Positions 1-10,624 of a stretch of DNA of 64,000 bases are shown in pieces. Where the stretch lies: positions 16,684,187-16,748,186 of the forward strand of contig OZ020525.1 of the NCBI GenBank assembly GCA_963971425.1. Reading direction: 5' to 3'. The notes under the pieces were generated by a model. It worked only from the letters and a program-made list of their open reading frames with translations, was not told the DNA's origin and made no database searches. Each line of letters starts with the position of its first letter. Within the stretch, counting starts at the first letter, position 1. A program made the translations under genes and the position numbers. The DNA comes from Bryoerythrophyllum caledonicum. Lineage: Eukaryota; Streptophyta; Bryopsida; Pottiales; Pottiaceae.

Positions 1-230
1 GGTCCAGGGTCTACGGTCTAGGGTCTACAGTCTAGGGTCTACGGTCTAGGGTCTAGGGTCTAGGGTCTAGGTTTAGGGTTTACGGTTTAAAGTTCCGGGT
101 TCACTATTTACAATTTAGGGTTTAGGGTTTAGGGTTTCTACTTCACGGTTTGGGGTTGAAGGTTAAGGGTTCACGGTTTACGGTTTATGGTTCACCGTGG
201 AAGGTTCTGGGTTCATGAAGGTCGAGGGCT
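1..230. repeat. degenerate telomere-type repeat tract
   Basis: The stretch consists of variants of a 7-bp unit. GGGTCTA/GGTCTAC variants dominate the first 75 bases and the canonical plant unit TTTAGGG appears in short uninterrupted runs around 112-146. Variants such as GGTTCAC and GGTTTAC continue to about 220. This is the pattern of an old interstitial or subtelomeric telomeric tract; it is too degenerate to be an active telomere end. Because it sits at the window edge I cannot tell whether more telomeric DNA lies to the left. Confidence 0.8.
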
Positions 231-449
231 TATATCACCTTTAAATCTATAAATTAAAAATTTATTGATACTATGAACTATAACCTTAAATTTATCAGTA
301 ACTATAACTTAAAAAAAAACTCGATTCAATAGCGTGTAAGAAAATTTAGCGATAATTGAACTTTAACTATTTAAGACTTTGATACATTATAATTAGTTAG
401 AGGGAGAATAAAGAAGAGAGGGAGGATAATGGATATAATTTTAGAGTAG

Positions 450-705
450 ACTAGCTGTTGGCGCTTGCTTTGCAATGCATTAACCCAACCATTTTTATGT
501 ATTTTTAATATTTAAAAATACTAAAAAATGAAAGGTGGAATGATTCACTGTATAGTTGACACCGCGGTTCAAGTAGTGTTTTTGTAGTTCACAGCATGGT
601 TGACTACGCGATAGTTCACTTTGTGGTTTATTGCGCAAATTATGATTTTAGTACTATGGCTAGGAGTTGGGGCTTGCTTTGCAACGCATTAGTTCAACCA
701 TTAAT
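450..705. repeat. diverged direct repeat in AT-rich DNA
   Basis: A motif of about 38 bases around GGCTTGCTTTGCAACGCATT occurs near 457 and again near 666 in the same orientation, about 209 bp apart, each followed by TTTTAATAT-type sequence. It marks an old tandem dimer. I see no gene between 231 and 880; that DNA is AT-rich and non-coding in all frames. Confidence 0.5.
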
Positions 706-879
706 GTAGTTTTAATATCACAAAATAATTAAGAAGAAAGGTAACAACAAAGTATATATCTCTTTGAAACCTATGCATGATTTAATAATGCAATAGAATA
801 GAATAGAAAAAATAATTTTACTATTTCAATAGTACAATATTAATAACCAAGGATGGATATTGAGTAGGAGGGGTAATTA

Positions 880-2270
880 AAAGTAAAATAAATTAAAATC
901 AAGGAAGAGGGAGAGTAAGGGAAGGACAGTAATTGAGAAGGAGAGTAAGAGAGTGAGAGGAAGGGAGGGATTTATTTTAAAGTAGTTTATATTTTTAGAA
1001 TATGCCACTAGGGGAATTTAGGGAATAAAAAAAAAAGTCAAAATTAGAAAAGAGATGGAGAGGGAGAATAAGGAAGTGAGGGAGAATAAGGGGTAGGGAG
1101 GGAGAATAAGGGATAGGGAGGGAGAGTAAGCAAGGAAGAGTGCGGGATTGTTTTTGAGAGTAGTTATTTAATTTTAGAATGTGAATTTATTGAAAGAAGG
1201 AAAATCCAAAAAAGTAAACTTCAAAAGGAAAATAGAGATGGAGATGGAGAAGGAGAGGAGAGTAAGAGTATAATAAATTAAAAACAAGTAGGGGGGAGAG
1301 TAAGCGAGGGAGAATAAGGCAGAGAGGGAGAGTAAGAGAGGGAGAGTAAGAGAGGGAGAGTAAGGGAGGGATTTATTTGAAAGTAGTTTATATTTTTAGA
1401 ATATGCCACTAGGGGAATTTAGGGAATTAAAAAAAAAGTCAAAATTAGAAAAGAGATGGAGAGGGAGAGTAAGGAAGTGAGGGAGAATAAGGGGTAGGGA
1501 GGGAGAATAAGGGATAGGGAGGGAGAGTAAGCGAGGAAGAGTGCGGGATTGTTTTTGAGAGTAGTTATTTAATTTTAGAATGTGAATTTATTGAAAGAAG
1601 GAAAATCCAAAAAAGTAAACTTCAAAAGGAAAATAGAGATGGAGATGGAGAAGGAGAGGAGAGTAAGAGAGGAAGAGTGCGGGGTTGTTTTTGAGAGTAG
1701 TTATTTAATTTTAGAATGTGAACTTATTGAAAGAAGGAAAATCCAAAAAAGTAAACTTCAAAAGGAAAATAGAGATGGAGATGGAGAAAGAGAGGAGAGT
1801 AAGAGTATAATAAATTAAAAACAAGTAGGAGGGAGAGTAAGCGAGGGAGAATAAGGCAGAGAGGGAGAGTAAGAGAAGGAGAGTAAGAGAAGGAGAGTAA
1901 GAGAGGGAGAGTAAGGGAGGGATTTATTTTAAAGTAATTTATATTTTTAGAATATGCCACTAGGGGAATTTAGGGAATTAAAAAAAAAGTCAAAATTAGA
2001 AAAGAGATGGAGAGGGAGAGTAAAGAAGTGAGGGAGAATAAGGGGTAGGGAGGGAGAGTAAGCAAGGAAGAGTGCGGGATTTATTTTTAGAGTAGTAGGT
2101 TAATTTAAGAATGTGTAATTATTGAAATCACGGGGAGCCTAAAAATTACTAGAATCAAGATTAAAAATGAGATGGAGATGGAGAAGGAGGGGAGAGCAAA
2201 ACATAAATAAGAAAAACAAGTGAGGGAAAGAAGGGAGGGAGTGTAACGGAGAGGGAGATTAAGCTTATTC
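880..2270. repeat. purine-rich nested tandem repeats (GGGAGAGTAAG type)
   Basis: The plus strand is almost entirely purine, built from GGGAGAGTAAG / GGGAGAATAAG units of about 10-12 bp. Over this lies a longer-period repeat. A block beginning with GATTTATTT(T/G)AAAGTAG recurs near 968, 1370 and 1920. A second block with AGTGCGGGATTGTTTTTGAG recurs near 1138, 1538 and 1675, with a partial copy near 2070. The blocks have expanded and shrunk independently. Open frames here (for example 1582-1818) are by-products of stop-poor purine repeats, not genes. Confidence 0.85.
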
Positions 2271-2309
2271 ACTTAAGACGTTTTAAATTCAAGTATGATG
2301 ATTACTCTA

Positions 2310-2368
2310 ATACCCGGTGAACCCGAGTATCTACTGTAGCCATATGTAATACCCAGGAATCCGGGTAT
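2310..2368. other. pair of short hairpins at left side of the palindrome-bearing unit
   Basis: Two inverted repeats lie side by side. At 2310-2330, ATACCCGG pairs imperfectly with CCCGAGTAT. At 2349-2368, ATACCC pairs with GGGTAT around an 8-base loop. They stand where the purine repeat ends and unique sequence begins, so they could mark an old junction. I found no partner near 11 kb, and a terminal-repeat role is only a guess. Confidence 0.35.
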
Positions 2369-2372
2369 CAAT

Positions 2373-3983
2373 ACGTCTTGTCACGCATGCTCACGACATT
2401 GACAATTCATGATTGTGAAATGTACACGTTGTATATGTACGTGATTAGAGCTGATTTTTAAGTTCACCCACTGTCATCATGAGCCGTCACAGCCCTTGAG
2501 CTGTCCAGCTTGTCCCTATCGGGTTAGGGGAACTCCAAGCATCAAACCTTTCTTGCTTTTTATGGGTGTTGTCTTTGTAATGTCGTAGGTAGTGAGCGGA
2601 AGTGGCAGGAGGGGTTTTTTTCGTGGTTTGCGCAGTAGGCGTAAACGCATTAGGTTAGGGCGGTGTGCGCTGTGAGAGGCTGTCGATGTGCGAGGTGAGT
2701 GTTGATAAAAGTGAGGGACATTGAGCATATCGTCCAGAGGTTGTTTCTGGATATGGACTGAAGGTCAGAGAGCAGGACTGGAATAGAGATACTGAAATAG
2801 GATTTTAAATTTAGCGAGGGCCTCGGTTCACGAGCGAAGCTGAAACGACGTTGCGGTTGAGGGTGGCGTCTTCACGAACGACCACGAGGAACGGGTGCGC
2901 CGAATCGGTCAGTGAAGAGGTATGTACTGTCTCACAGATTAAAATTCAGTGTCATCAAATATCGAAGTTTCCCAGGACTGCTTAGAATCAGCACTGGGGC
3001 AGGTGTAGGGTTCGGTAAGCGCCATTAGGGTTCAAGAGAGTCGAGTAATTCTGATGTTGTTAGACGTTGAAGCGGAATTGTAGGGCTTAGGGTATAGGGT
3101 ATTGGTATTCAGTGCATTCAGTATAGAAGGTCCGTAAATGAGCATGTTATGCATGTTATGCGTGTAAATGAGCATGTTATCCGTAAATGAGCAGTGTTGA
3201 AATTTATTTCGCGGAAATCTTGTCAATCAGATGTGGACCTGAAATTCTAGGGCATCTGAAAAATTGTAGAGTTTGTGAGGCTGAGTTGTTGAACGTTGAT
3301 GTCATCCAGAGCTGTGAATTCGCTTCGATCCCGAGGAGTTCCTCGAGGAGGTTGGGAAATGGCGACTGGAGGTGGAACGTCGAGTGAGACATCATGGAAA
3401 GGAGACCGATAAGTCCACAACATTGAACTGTTTTCACTGTGTCCGAGCGACTCTGTGTGGATTCTTTATTTAATTGTGATTCAAGTTTGTTCATTTGATT
3501 CCTAGCGGGTGTATGACAACAAAGTACACTTAAATAATGAAGAGAAACCTCAGAGGATGAGTACTAGAATTCAGATATCTGTTAGGCTATAGTCTATTTT
3601 ATTTTTGATGTCCCATGAACAGAAGTGTATTTCGAATCATGAATTTGTGAGTGATTATGGTATTGTACGAACGTCAGAATGTGCTTGTCCATACTGAGTC
3701 CTTCGAGTCCGGTCCGATTTAATGACAAGAGTAATCCATGTGCAAACGTCACATTTGGCGTTCCATCGGAACATTTGCAGATTCAATTTCCTGTGTGTAA
3801 GGTCGGTTATTGAAAGCATTGTGTAAGCATTTGATTCGTCTCAGTGTGTTTTGTAACTTGAAACATGAATTTTGAGTATGTAAAACTTCCAGTGTAGTAT
3901 GTCAAAGTTCTCTGTGAATGAATGTGAATATACGCGTGATGGTAAGTTGCGATTAGTGCAATGTTAATCCATACTTGCATCAG
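2373..3983. other. stretch without a supported gene
   Basis: The short ORFs on both strands (up to 96 aa at 3204-3494 minus) show no motif I recognise and no convincing splice pattern. A small tandem repeat of AAATGAGCATGTTAT-type units lies at about 3130-3192. The composition resembles the following gene-bearing unit more than the preceding repeats, so part of it may be the 5' flank or an undetected first exon of that gene. Confidence 0.4.
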
Positions 3984-4446
3984 CCGGAGATCTCCGGTTG
4001 CATCCCGAACGGAATACGGAGTTCCAATAATCAACCGGAGATCTCCGGATAATGTCGAGGTATGATGAATCTTGATATATTTTCCCACGATTTAGTAACT
4101 CTCAGAAATATCCGGAGATCTCCGGACGTTACGAAGTAGTGCATATACGTGCGTAGGAAGATGTGAATATCGTGAAACTCGACAATCAGGTCATCATCCG
4201 GAGATCTCCGGTTCAGGACAGAAGTGGCTTCGACTGATACGTATCGAATCGTTCCTGGACGGACGCACACGACACCCGCAAATCAGCCGGAGATCTCCGG
4301 ATACGTTCGCAATGGAATTAAACAAAAACGAACGCCATTGCTGCTCACAATCCGACATAGAGCTGTAGATCTCGGGACTTTTCAAGCATGTTTCGATACC
4401 CCTCACGCCGACTACAGATCGTTCCTGACGAACCGGAGATCTCCGG
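3984..4446. promoter_or_regulatory. array of six identical 14-bp palindromes (candidate protein-binding sites)
   Basis: The exact palindrome CCGGAGATCTCCGG occurs at 3984, 4035, 4112, 4198, 4287 and 4433. Start-to-start spacings are 51, 77, 86, 89 and 146 bp. The copy at 4112 extends to 16 bp (4111-4126, T...A). Flanking bases differ at every copy, so only the 14-bp core is conserved. That argues against simple tandem duplication and for selection on a binding site or repeated insertion of a tiny unit. The array lies immediately upstream of, and overlapping, the first exon of the gene with a ParB-like domain. By analogy with bacterial parS clusters it could be the binding region of that protein; this is inference. 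Confidence 0.65.
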
Positions 4447-6082
4447 CTGAGGTCATGCAAGATACTTCAAGCGATTTAACATCAGTCAGGTGTATGTAGA
4501 TCTGATAATTGTGCGAAGACCTCCCCTAGCTTGGGCAGTAATAAAATAATTTAGAAGCTTGATTTCTATCATCCATCCCTAGGAATGCAGCCGGTTTTGA
4601 GTGACGGACTCTCCATAGGTTATCGGTCAATTGCAGTGATTTCTAACTGCGTTTGTGCTCTTTCGAACTCATCTTGCAGGGATTCGTGGACAACTACACT
4701 TCCGACAGAAAGTCGTCCCGGAAAGCTTGGGGCGTTTGTAGAGTTCTGGCTCCCTAAGTTTGTCTACAGAGGAATTCACAATGTTGGCTACGTCTACAAA
4801 TGCCGAGAGAGCATTACCCAGTGGGGAATGAAGCTCTTGAAAACCCCTGAAGAACCCTGGACATACGTCCCCCAACTTCGGATTGGAAAACGGGGACACC
4901 CCGACATTGGACTCGAGGTTCTAGAGATGCAGGGTCTTGACGACGATGTCTGCCTCCTTGTCGTCTAGGAGAACCTGGACTCATCCACCGAGCCTCTCAT
5001 ATACGGCTTGATTCTGGAGACATCTAAGATTTCGGATGAGATAGCGGAGACATGTCAAAATGAGAACTTCTTATTCAGCCCTCCCACGAGTGATACATGG
5101 AGCCCGGCGTACGTTAATGAGCAGTGGAAGTGGATGGCAGAAGCACAAGAGAAGTCCCGAAAGCCCGTTCCAGACCCGACACCCATTCTGTCCCTGACAC
5201 CAGAATCAACCCCGGGAAGAAAATGCAAGACAACCTCGAAAACTTTGACCCCAGGTTCCTCGTCGCGGGCAGAGAAGGGAAAGAAAGCGAAGGCCGATGA
5301 GCCTGGCCTGGCGATCGAAAAGTGCCTAAACTTCACACAGGTTGACCTCGCCAAAATGAAGAGGACTGAAGTTGAAGCAATTGGCAAGGTTCTGGACGAG
5401 GCGTTCAAGAACATATACATACTCAAGAATAAGCCTTTGACAGTAGAAGACCCTGTCACGAAGAAGGATGTCGTGAAGCTCGTTCATTTCAATAATCTAC
5501 ATAGGGCCCCCCCTGGAGGATTAGTGTACAGGGGCATCCAGAAAGAACGGCTCGAAGGAATCATCAACGCAGTTCGTGCGTCGTCGAAGGCCACGGCCCC
5601 AGAGATTCACATTCGATTCTTGCCACTGAAGAATAAACCTGACGAAACTAAGGTGGAGTTCTTCGCGACCAAACCGACGAAGGAGGACTGCCTTAGGGAC
5701 ACGACACACTTTTACATTATTGGTGGTCAGCATACTGTGGAGGCGCACAAGATCTTGTCACACGAACTGCCATCAACGTGGACGCTCGAAGAAATATCGC
5801 ACTTCTCCATCATCCCGGTTTGGACCAAACCAAACCCCAAAGATATGACCCTGCTACAACTCTCGCGCGCTCTAAACCAAGATCTGACGGGTCTGCGGAA
5901 GGAGCAAAGTTTTACCGAGCAGCTGCAAACGTGCAGAGTGAAGTGGTTTGAGTTCGGGAAACCCGCCCCCCAACTCTATGGTCGTCCACAATCTGACGAA
6001 TTCTCGGTAAGCTTACATCCTCCACCTGAATATATTTCAATTTCATCAATGAGCTCATTCTTCAAGCAACAAATCCAATATA

Positions 6083-6096
6083 CCGGAGATCTCCGG
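6083..6096. promoter_or_regulatory. 14-bp palindrome CCGGAGATCTCCGG in an intron
   Basis: Exact copy, located inside the 122-bp intron (6007-6128) of the ParB-domain gene, 32 bp before the 3' splice site. Its flanks are unrelated to those of the upstream array. Confidence 0.7.
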
Positions 6097-7838
6097 GTGC
6101 TCACACACTAAGTTATATGTTATTGCAGACGTTCCAACGGCAAGTGGTGCCGACGGTTTTCACTCACCTCGGCAAAACTGACCCAAAAGATGCGAAGGTC
6201 CCTCTTCTATTCGAGATGGATGACGCGGTGGTCCAGAAGTGGATCCTAATCGATAGGATGTTCGTCGCTGGACTCCTACCAGACTCGAACGGGAAGACTG
6301 GCGACCCAGCTAAGCTGAAGCGGAAGCCTTTGGTGCAGAACGACTTCAAGCCACTCTATAAAATGCGCGCTGAAGACCTTGACTACCTCGCGGAGTTAGT
6401 GCTCGCGAAGAAGGTCTGTGTGAAGTCCTCCAAAGCGGCAAACCAAGGTACTATGAAAGGGCAGGCCGAGACACTCGAAAACGCGGCGAATAGGGAGAAG
6501 AGAATCTGGGCTATGAAGAATGAACTGATGTTAAATTACAAGCCGCACTCCCTTCCCTCGAAGGCTGCTGACTTCGTCCCTTACACGAAGGAGCAGTGGG
6601 ACGCCTTTGCGGCAGAGTGGGATATTGGACGGGTTCAGCTCGAGTCCTGGGTGAACGCCGCTAATCACTCTGCCAAGGGTAAAGCTTGGCTTGAGGGTCG
6701 ACTGAAGGCGATCAACAAGGAGACCGACCCCACCCCGGACGTCCTTGTGTCCATCTGGAGTCAACACATCGTTGAGGATGCTGCCGAGGCCACACCCACG
6801 GATGACAAGTCCCTGTTCGACTCCAAATACACCTGCAGGGTTATGCCAGAGAGAGGGGGCGAGATCGCCAAAGTACTTATCATGCCGGACATTCAGGAGT
6901 GGCGTAACGTCAATGACCCTCACTTTTACTTCTTTTTCCTCTATCGCGTGAAAGACGACATGCCGTGCACAGGTCCTGGATGCGTTGGACTTCAGAACCA
7001 TTTTCGACCATCTGCAAGTGGACACAAAGGACGGGAGGATGAGGGTTAGATCACCGTCCGTCCTTATCACCGATGTCGCGGGATTCGTTGAATTGAAGAG
7101 GTACATCAGTCTTCAGCAAAGAGAGTCCAGGGGCAAGGTAAAATTGTGGGCGACGCATGTGGTCTACTACTTCCCCCACCCAGGTGATTGGTTTCCGACC
7201 CCAGTAATCGGGGTCGAGGAGGCAGTGTATTGTGTATTCCTATATGAATACGACTCGAGCGAGACGCCAACTCAGTCATTCAAGAGGCTCTACAAAGTCC
7301 ACGCAGACAAAATGCAGGCCTTCTATTCAGCTGCTCAACATCCAGAAACCATCTAGCGCTGGAAGCAAACCGGTGTCCCACAGCTGAGGATCTCGGTCCT
7401 TGATTTGCTGTTCACGGGGTTCATTAGAGAGGATATGGTGGTCGTCAATGTCCATGGTGGACCACATTTAACATACCTCGGATTGGTAAGCAGAACATCC
7501 TTTCCAAGCACTTCAACGTCATAGATTTCTGGTCCGTCTTCAGTTATATGTTTTGAATGTTGCCTTACGCAGGTTTTATCTTGCAGACTCACGACGCGCG
7601 GGTCCTCGAGATTGTGAGCAGCGAAGATGCCAAACTCAAGGCAGAATCCTGCGCAGAAGAAATATTCAAGTACCACTTGAATCTCTTAGCCGACGTACCC
7701 GACGTACCCGACGCCGCTGCAGAGGAGTCAGAGGAGACTGCCATCATTGGGTCAAGCCCAGGCGCTGGTGTTCTAATACGGGCAATGTCGAGGATGAACT
7801 ACAGCGGCGAGGTAAAACAGCTAATAAAACTTCATGAC

Positions 7839-7964
7839 CCGGAGATCTCCGGCTGTTCATATGTTTAGGATGCCCTACATATTTTAGGACTCATATTTCT
7901 CATCGCCTTGCTCAGATATAGTTCACCCGGTAGACATGGACCACTTTGAACCGGAGATCTCCGG
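7839..7964. promoter_or_regulatory. two 14-bp palindromes in intron 4 of the ParB-domain gene
   Basis: Exact copies of CCGGAGATCTCCGG at 7839-7852 and 7951-7964, both within the proposed intron 7812-8034. Finding them in introns as well as upstream shows that they are not coding repeats. Confidence 0.7.
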
Positions 7965-8368
7965 GTGTATTATACCGTTCTCATTTGAATTGCATCCTAA
8001 TGTTCTTCACACTGACTTCGTCAATGTGACGTAGACGCCTGATGCCACGATGATTGAAGTTGATGTGCCGTATGAACCGAGTTCATCAGCGGCACCCAAC
8101 ATTGGGCTCCAGTCCTTGGCCATTGCCGCACGGATCGTCGGTGCGGGCACCCCATCCCACCCCATACAGGTAGACGTTGATGAACCACCTCTTCCAATCA
8201 GGCAAGCCTCGCCTAGTTCGAGAAGCAACTCTACTCCAGCAGCTAGACTCGGTACTTCTGAAAAGGAAACTAGTTGGCATTCCGGCATGCCACGTTCTCC
8301 TTCGCCTGGTCGGGACCATGACACGGCAATGTCCGATCGCCTGGACTTTGACGATTCCCAAAGAGCAC

Positions 8369-8382
8369 CCGGAGATCTCCCG
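8369..8382. promoter_or_regulatory. decayed 14-bp palindrome in exon 5
   Basis: CCGGAGATCTCCCG differs from the consensus at one base. It lies in the coding sequence of the proline/serine-rich region, where it encodes PGDLP. Confidence 0.5.
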
Positions 8383-8965
8383 TTGGCCGACCTTTCGAGG
8401 ACGCGTCCATTAGTGGAGGTTGTGTGCAAGAGTGCCGAAGACTTGACGTTGCGTGACACCGATCAAACGATGGATGAGGCGTCGGCGCAGTAGACATTGC
8501 GTGAATTACATGCTATGAGCCCTCTACGCAGCCCTCCGCGGAGCTACGGGCAACTGGCTCAAAAAGAGAAGAAAAAAGCAATCGCGAAGAATCCTACGGC
8601 GAAAGCTCCTCCACCTCCACCTACAATTCGGACAAGGGCCCAAAAAGATAAGGTGAATAGTTACTTGTGCATTAAACCTTCTTCATTGTTCTAAGGACAG
8701 ATCACTCGATGCAGACCTTATTGTTACCACTTCGTTACTCGTATTCAGGGGTCCGCAGGATCAACACAGTCGAAGGATGTCGGTGACAGAAACCCCGCAC
8801 AGACTGCTCAAGTTTCTGGTGTAGCTCAGACTTCTAGGGATACTCCACCTACTGTCCCAGGTGCCTAATATGTACATTCATACTTATGTGCCATCATCTA
8901 TATTGTGCTCATTTTTCCATGGAGAAATTCTGGATTGTGAGTGCAGAACACTTCTATATGTATAA

Positions 8966-9703
8966 TTGAAATTTCACTTTGCTGAACAACTTCCTCATCT
9001 CAGTCTACGTACTCGTATTTTGGGTTCAGGTTCGACGAAGCCTACTACGATCGTCCGAGAGCCTCCAACCGAGGATCAGGTAACATCCAATCGGATTTAT
9101 CATGTCGTGTTTGACTTAAATGGAGTTCTTGTGCACAGGGGGGAATTCAAACAGGGACAACCGAGAGACATCAAAGTAAGGCCTGGTTCCACTGAACTCC
9201 TGAACTTCGTGGGAGAGAAGGCTACTGTCTCATTCTGGAGCATTGTGTTGGAAAAGAATATTGTGGATATTATCAAGGAGTTGCGTAAGAAAGGTGCTGT
9301 CATTCCGGAAAGCGTCACAATCCTGACGCAGGCCCATTGCACAAAAGCATCATATACGCTCCCATCCCATCCATCGAAGCCAATTTTCCTTAAGGACCTG
9401 ATAATTTATAACGCCAAGACGTGGCCCAGGTCTTCCAAGGATGTCTTGCTTGTGGACGATACTCCACTAAAGAACGTCTTTAACGATACATTCAGCGCAG
9501 TTCATCGGCCATCATGGACTGGGAATTCGAAAGATACCTGGTTGTCCACCATTTTTCTCCCATGGCTCTCTGGACTGCTAGCGTCAAATGAGGATGTTCC
9601 TGACTTTGTTAGACGTCATCCATTGATGTTTGCCAGTGATCCAGTAGACAAAAATTCCAAAGAGGCCCGGTCCGTGGTGAAGGGCATAATTTCGGCTCCT
9701 TAG
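8966..9703 (+). CDS. FCP1/NIF-type HAD phosphatase-like protein or C-terminal exon
   Basis: The 245-aa ORF contains a HAD domain of the FCP1/NLI-interacting-factor class. Motif I reads FDLNGVL at about residues 49-55, a serine in FWS follows, and the acid pair LLVDDTP sits at about residue 161. Active FCP1/SCP phosphatases have DxDx(T/V) in motif I; here the second Asp is Asn, so ordinary phosphatase catalysis is doubtful and a binding or regulatory role is possible. Plant relatives with a DLNG motif are known to me only as a general class. A 3' splice site TTGGGTTCAG at 9020-9029 gives an exon 9030-9703 that joins the preceding gene in phase, so this may be the C-terminus of the ParB-domain protein. 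The ORF itself is uninterrupted and ends with TAG. Confidence 0.65.
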   Translation: MKFHFAEQLPHLSLRTRILGSGSTKPTTIVREPPTEDQVTSNRIYHVVFDLNGVLVHRGEFKQGQPRDIKVRPGSTELLNFVGEKATVSFWSIVLEKNIVDIIKELRKKGAVIPESVTILTQAHCTKASYTLPSHPSKPIFLKDLIIYNAKTWPRSSKDVLLVDDTPLKNVFNDTFSAVHRPSWTGNSKDTWLSTIFLPWLSGLLASNEDVPDFVRRHPLMFASDPVDKNSKEARSVVKGIISAP

Positions 9704-9951
9704 AACAATGAATTATACTAGTTATTTTAAACTCTATGCTTTGTAAATGTTACGTCAAGGATGTCTGTGGGATTTCGACCATTCAATTTTGAAGATAAAT
9801 GTTGTTGTCAGTAACGTTATTTGTTGAGGTCCTTCTTTTTATTTGTTATTGTTAGTGTCTCGCCCCCAAGCTTCACCTTCCAATATCTGTGATCACTTCT
9901 GAGTATTCTCCTGACCATTTCGACTACCGAACGTTGGTCTGAGAGGGTCAC

Positions 9952-9965
9952 CCGGAGATCTCCGG
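9952..9965. promoter_or_regulatory. 14-bp palindrome between the FCP1-like ORF and the next ORF
   Basis: Exact CCGGAGATCTCCGG, about 250 bp after the FCP1-like stop and about 93 bp before the proposed exon at 10059. The rest of 9704-10058 shows no gene. Confidence 0.7.
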
Positions 9966-10058
9966 TCGAATTCGTGTCACTTGAACTCCTCCTACCGTAT
10001 TTTCTCCTCATTCCAATGCTCTATTTCTAATTCGATGGTCTTGCCTTCTTATTTGCAG

Positions 10059-10508
10059 GTCATAATCATATCACTCCGCGGTCCTCTCTGCTCGGACGAG
10101 GTCCTTGACTCGGCCAAATCCCGCTCCACGCAGCTGCCTTCCTTTGATGACACGGCAGATGTTATTCGAATACTACTGCGGTATTTCAATGTCGGGATCT
10201 GGTCTCCTATGCGTCCAGATAGGCTCATGGAGGCGGCCCAATTGTTATTGCCCCCAGACATCTTATCAGATATTCTTTTTTGCTATGCCAGCAAACAGAC
10301 TCGAAGGCCCACCTATGTTAGGTTTCTCCACATCTTCAAGAAGGCTTCATTTAATCCTCGAACAAGACATTATTTGTGGCCCAAATGTGTTGTTGCAGAT
10401 CTAGATCCATTCAAGAATCCTAGAAAGGCTATAGTTCATTATCTAACTTATGGGAGACACCATACAGGATGGGTAGAGGGCATCTGTAAAGCACTTAAAT
10501 TAGAATAG
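10059..10508 (+). CDS. orphan ORF or terminal exon of about 150 codons, unknown function
   Basis: A polypyrimidine tract ending CTTATTTGCAG (acceptor at 10057-10058) precedes an open frame that runs to TAG at 10506-10508. The continuous frame also extends upstream to 9981. The product is rich in Arg, Leu and aromatic residues, with no transmembrane segment or signal peptide. I recognise no domain. It lies inside the palindrome-bearing unit, on the same strand as the two preceding coding regions. It may be a second gene whose first exon I cannot place, or a read-on exon of the same transcription unit. Confidence 0.4.
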   Translation, partial: VIIISLRGPLCSDEVLDSAKSRSTQLPSFDDTADVIRILLRYFNVGIWSPMRPDRLMEAAQLLLPPDILSDILFCYASKQTRRPTYVRFLHIFKKASFNPRTRHYLWPKCVVADLDPFKNPRKAIVHYLTYGRHHTGWVEGICKALKLE

Positions 10509-10624
10509 TTGAATCGATTTTCCATAGATTACACGCGCCTCTTAGCAACGGCCACCCCTCATTTATTGTATGACACTTTTTTATAATGAAATAGTTTAGT
10601 ATTGGACTCTTACTCTCATTTCAT

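Larger units (their letters stand above)
4224..8868 (+). pseudogene. multi-exon gene with ParB-like domain, interrupted by stops and a frameshift
   Basis: Phase-consistent exons can be traced at 4224-4489, 4680-6006, 6129-7485, 7587-7811, 8035-8652 and 8749-8868 (or 8860), with GT-AG introns of about 100-225 bp. A ParB-type box GGQHTVEAHK is encoded at 5722-5751 within a conserved-looking block (about 5470-5930). A Lys/Ser/Pro-rich low-complexity tail is encoded in exon 5. In bacteria, ParB-fold proteins bind palindromic DNA; some eukaryotic relatives have unknown roles. Reading is broken by in-frame TAG codons at 4966-4968, 7354-7356 and 8491-8493 and by a one-base frame change between about 6949 and 6970, so this copy is probably inactive. 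If the last donor at 8861 is used, the frame joins the FCP1-like exon at 9030 in phase, making one long protein. The first exon is the least certain; it contains two of the 14-bp palindromes. Confidence 0.6.

Noticed and set aside
1582-1960. ORFs in the purine-rich tandem repeats
   Set aside because: Stop-poor Lys/Glu/Arg repeat artefacts; the reverse frame is likewise repeat-derived.
3984-4446. CRISPR array or restriction-site artefact explanation for the 14-bp palindromes
   Set aside because: Repeats are far too short with irregular spacers, in a plant nuclear context; the internal AGATCT is incidental because exact conservation spans all 14 bases in unrelated flanks.
4966-8493. Reassigned TAG codon in this genome
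   Set aside because: Both PAL genes end in TGA, but other ORFs (FCP1-like, 10059-10508) end in TAG at sensible places, and a frameshift accompanies the TAGs, so decay is the simpler explanation.
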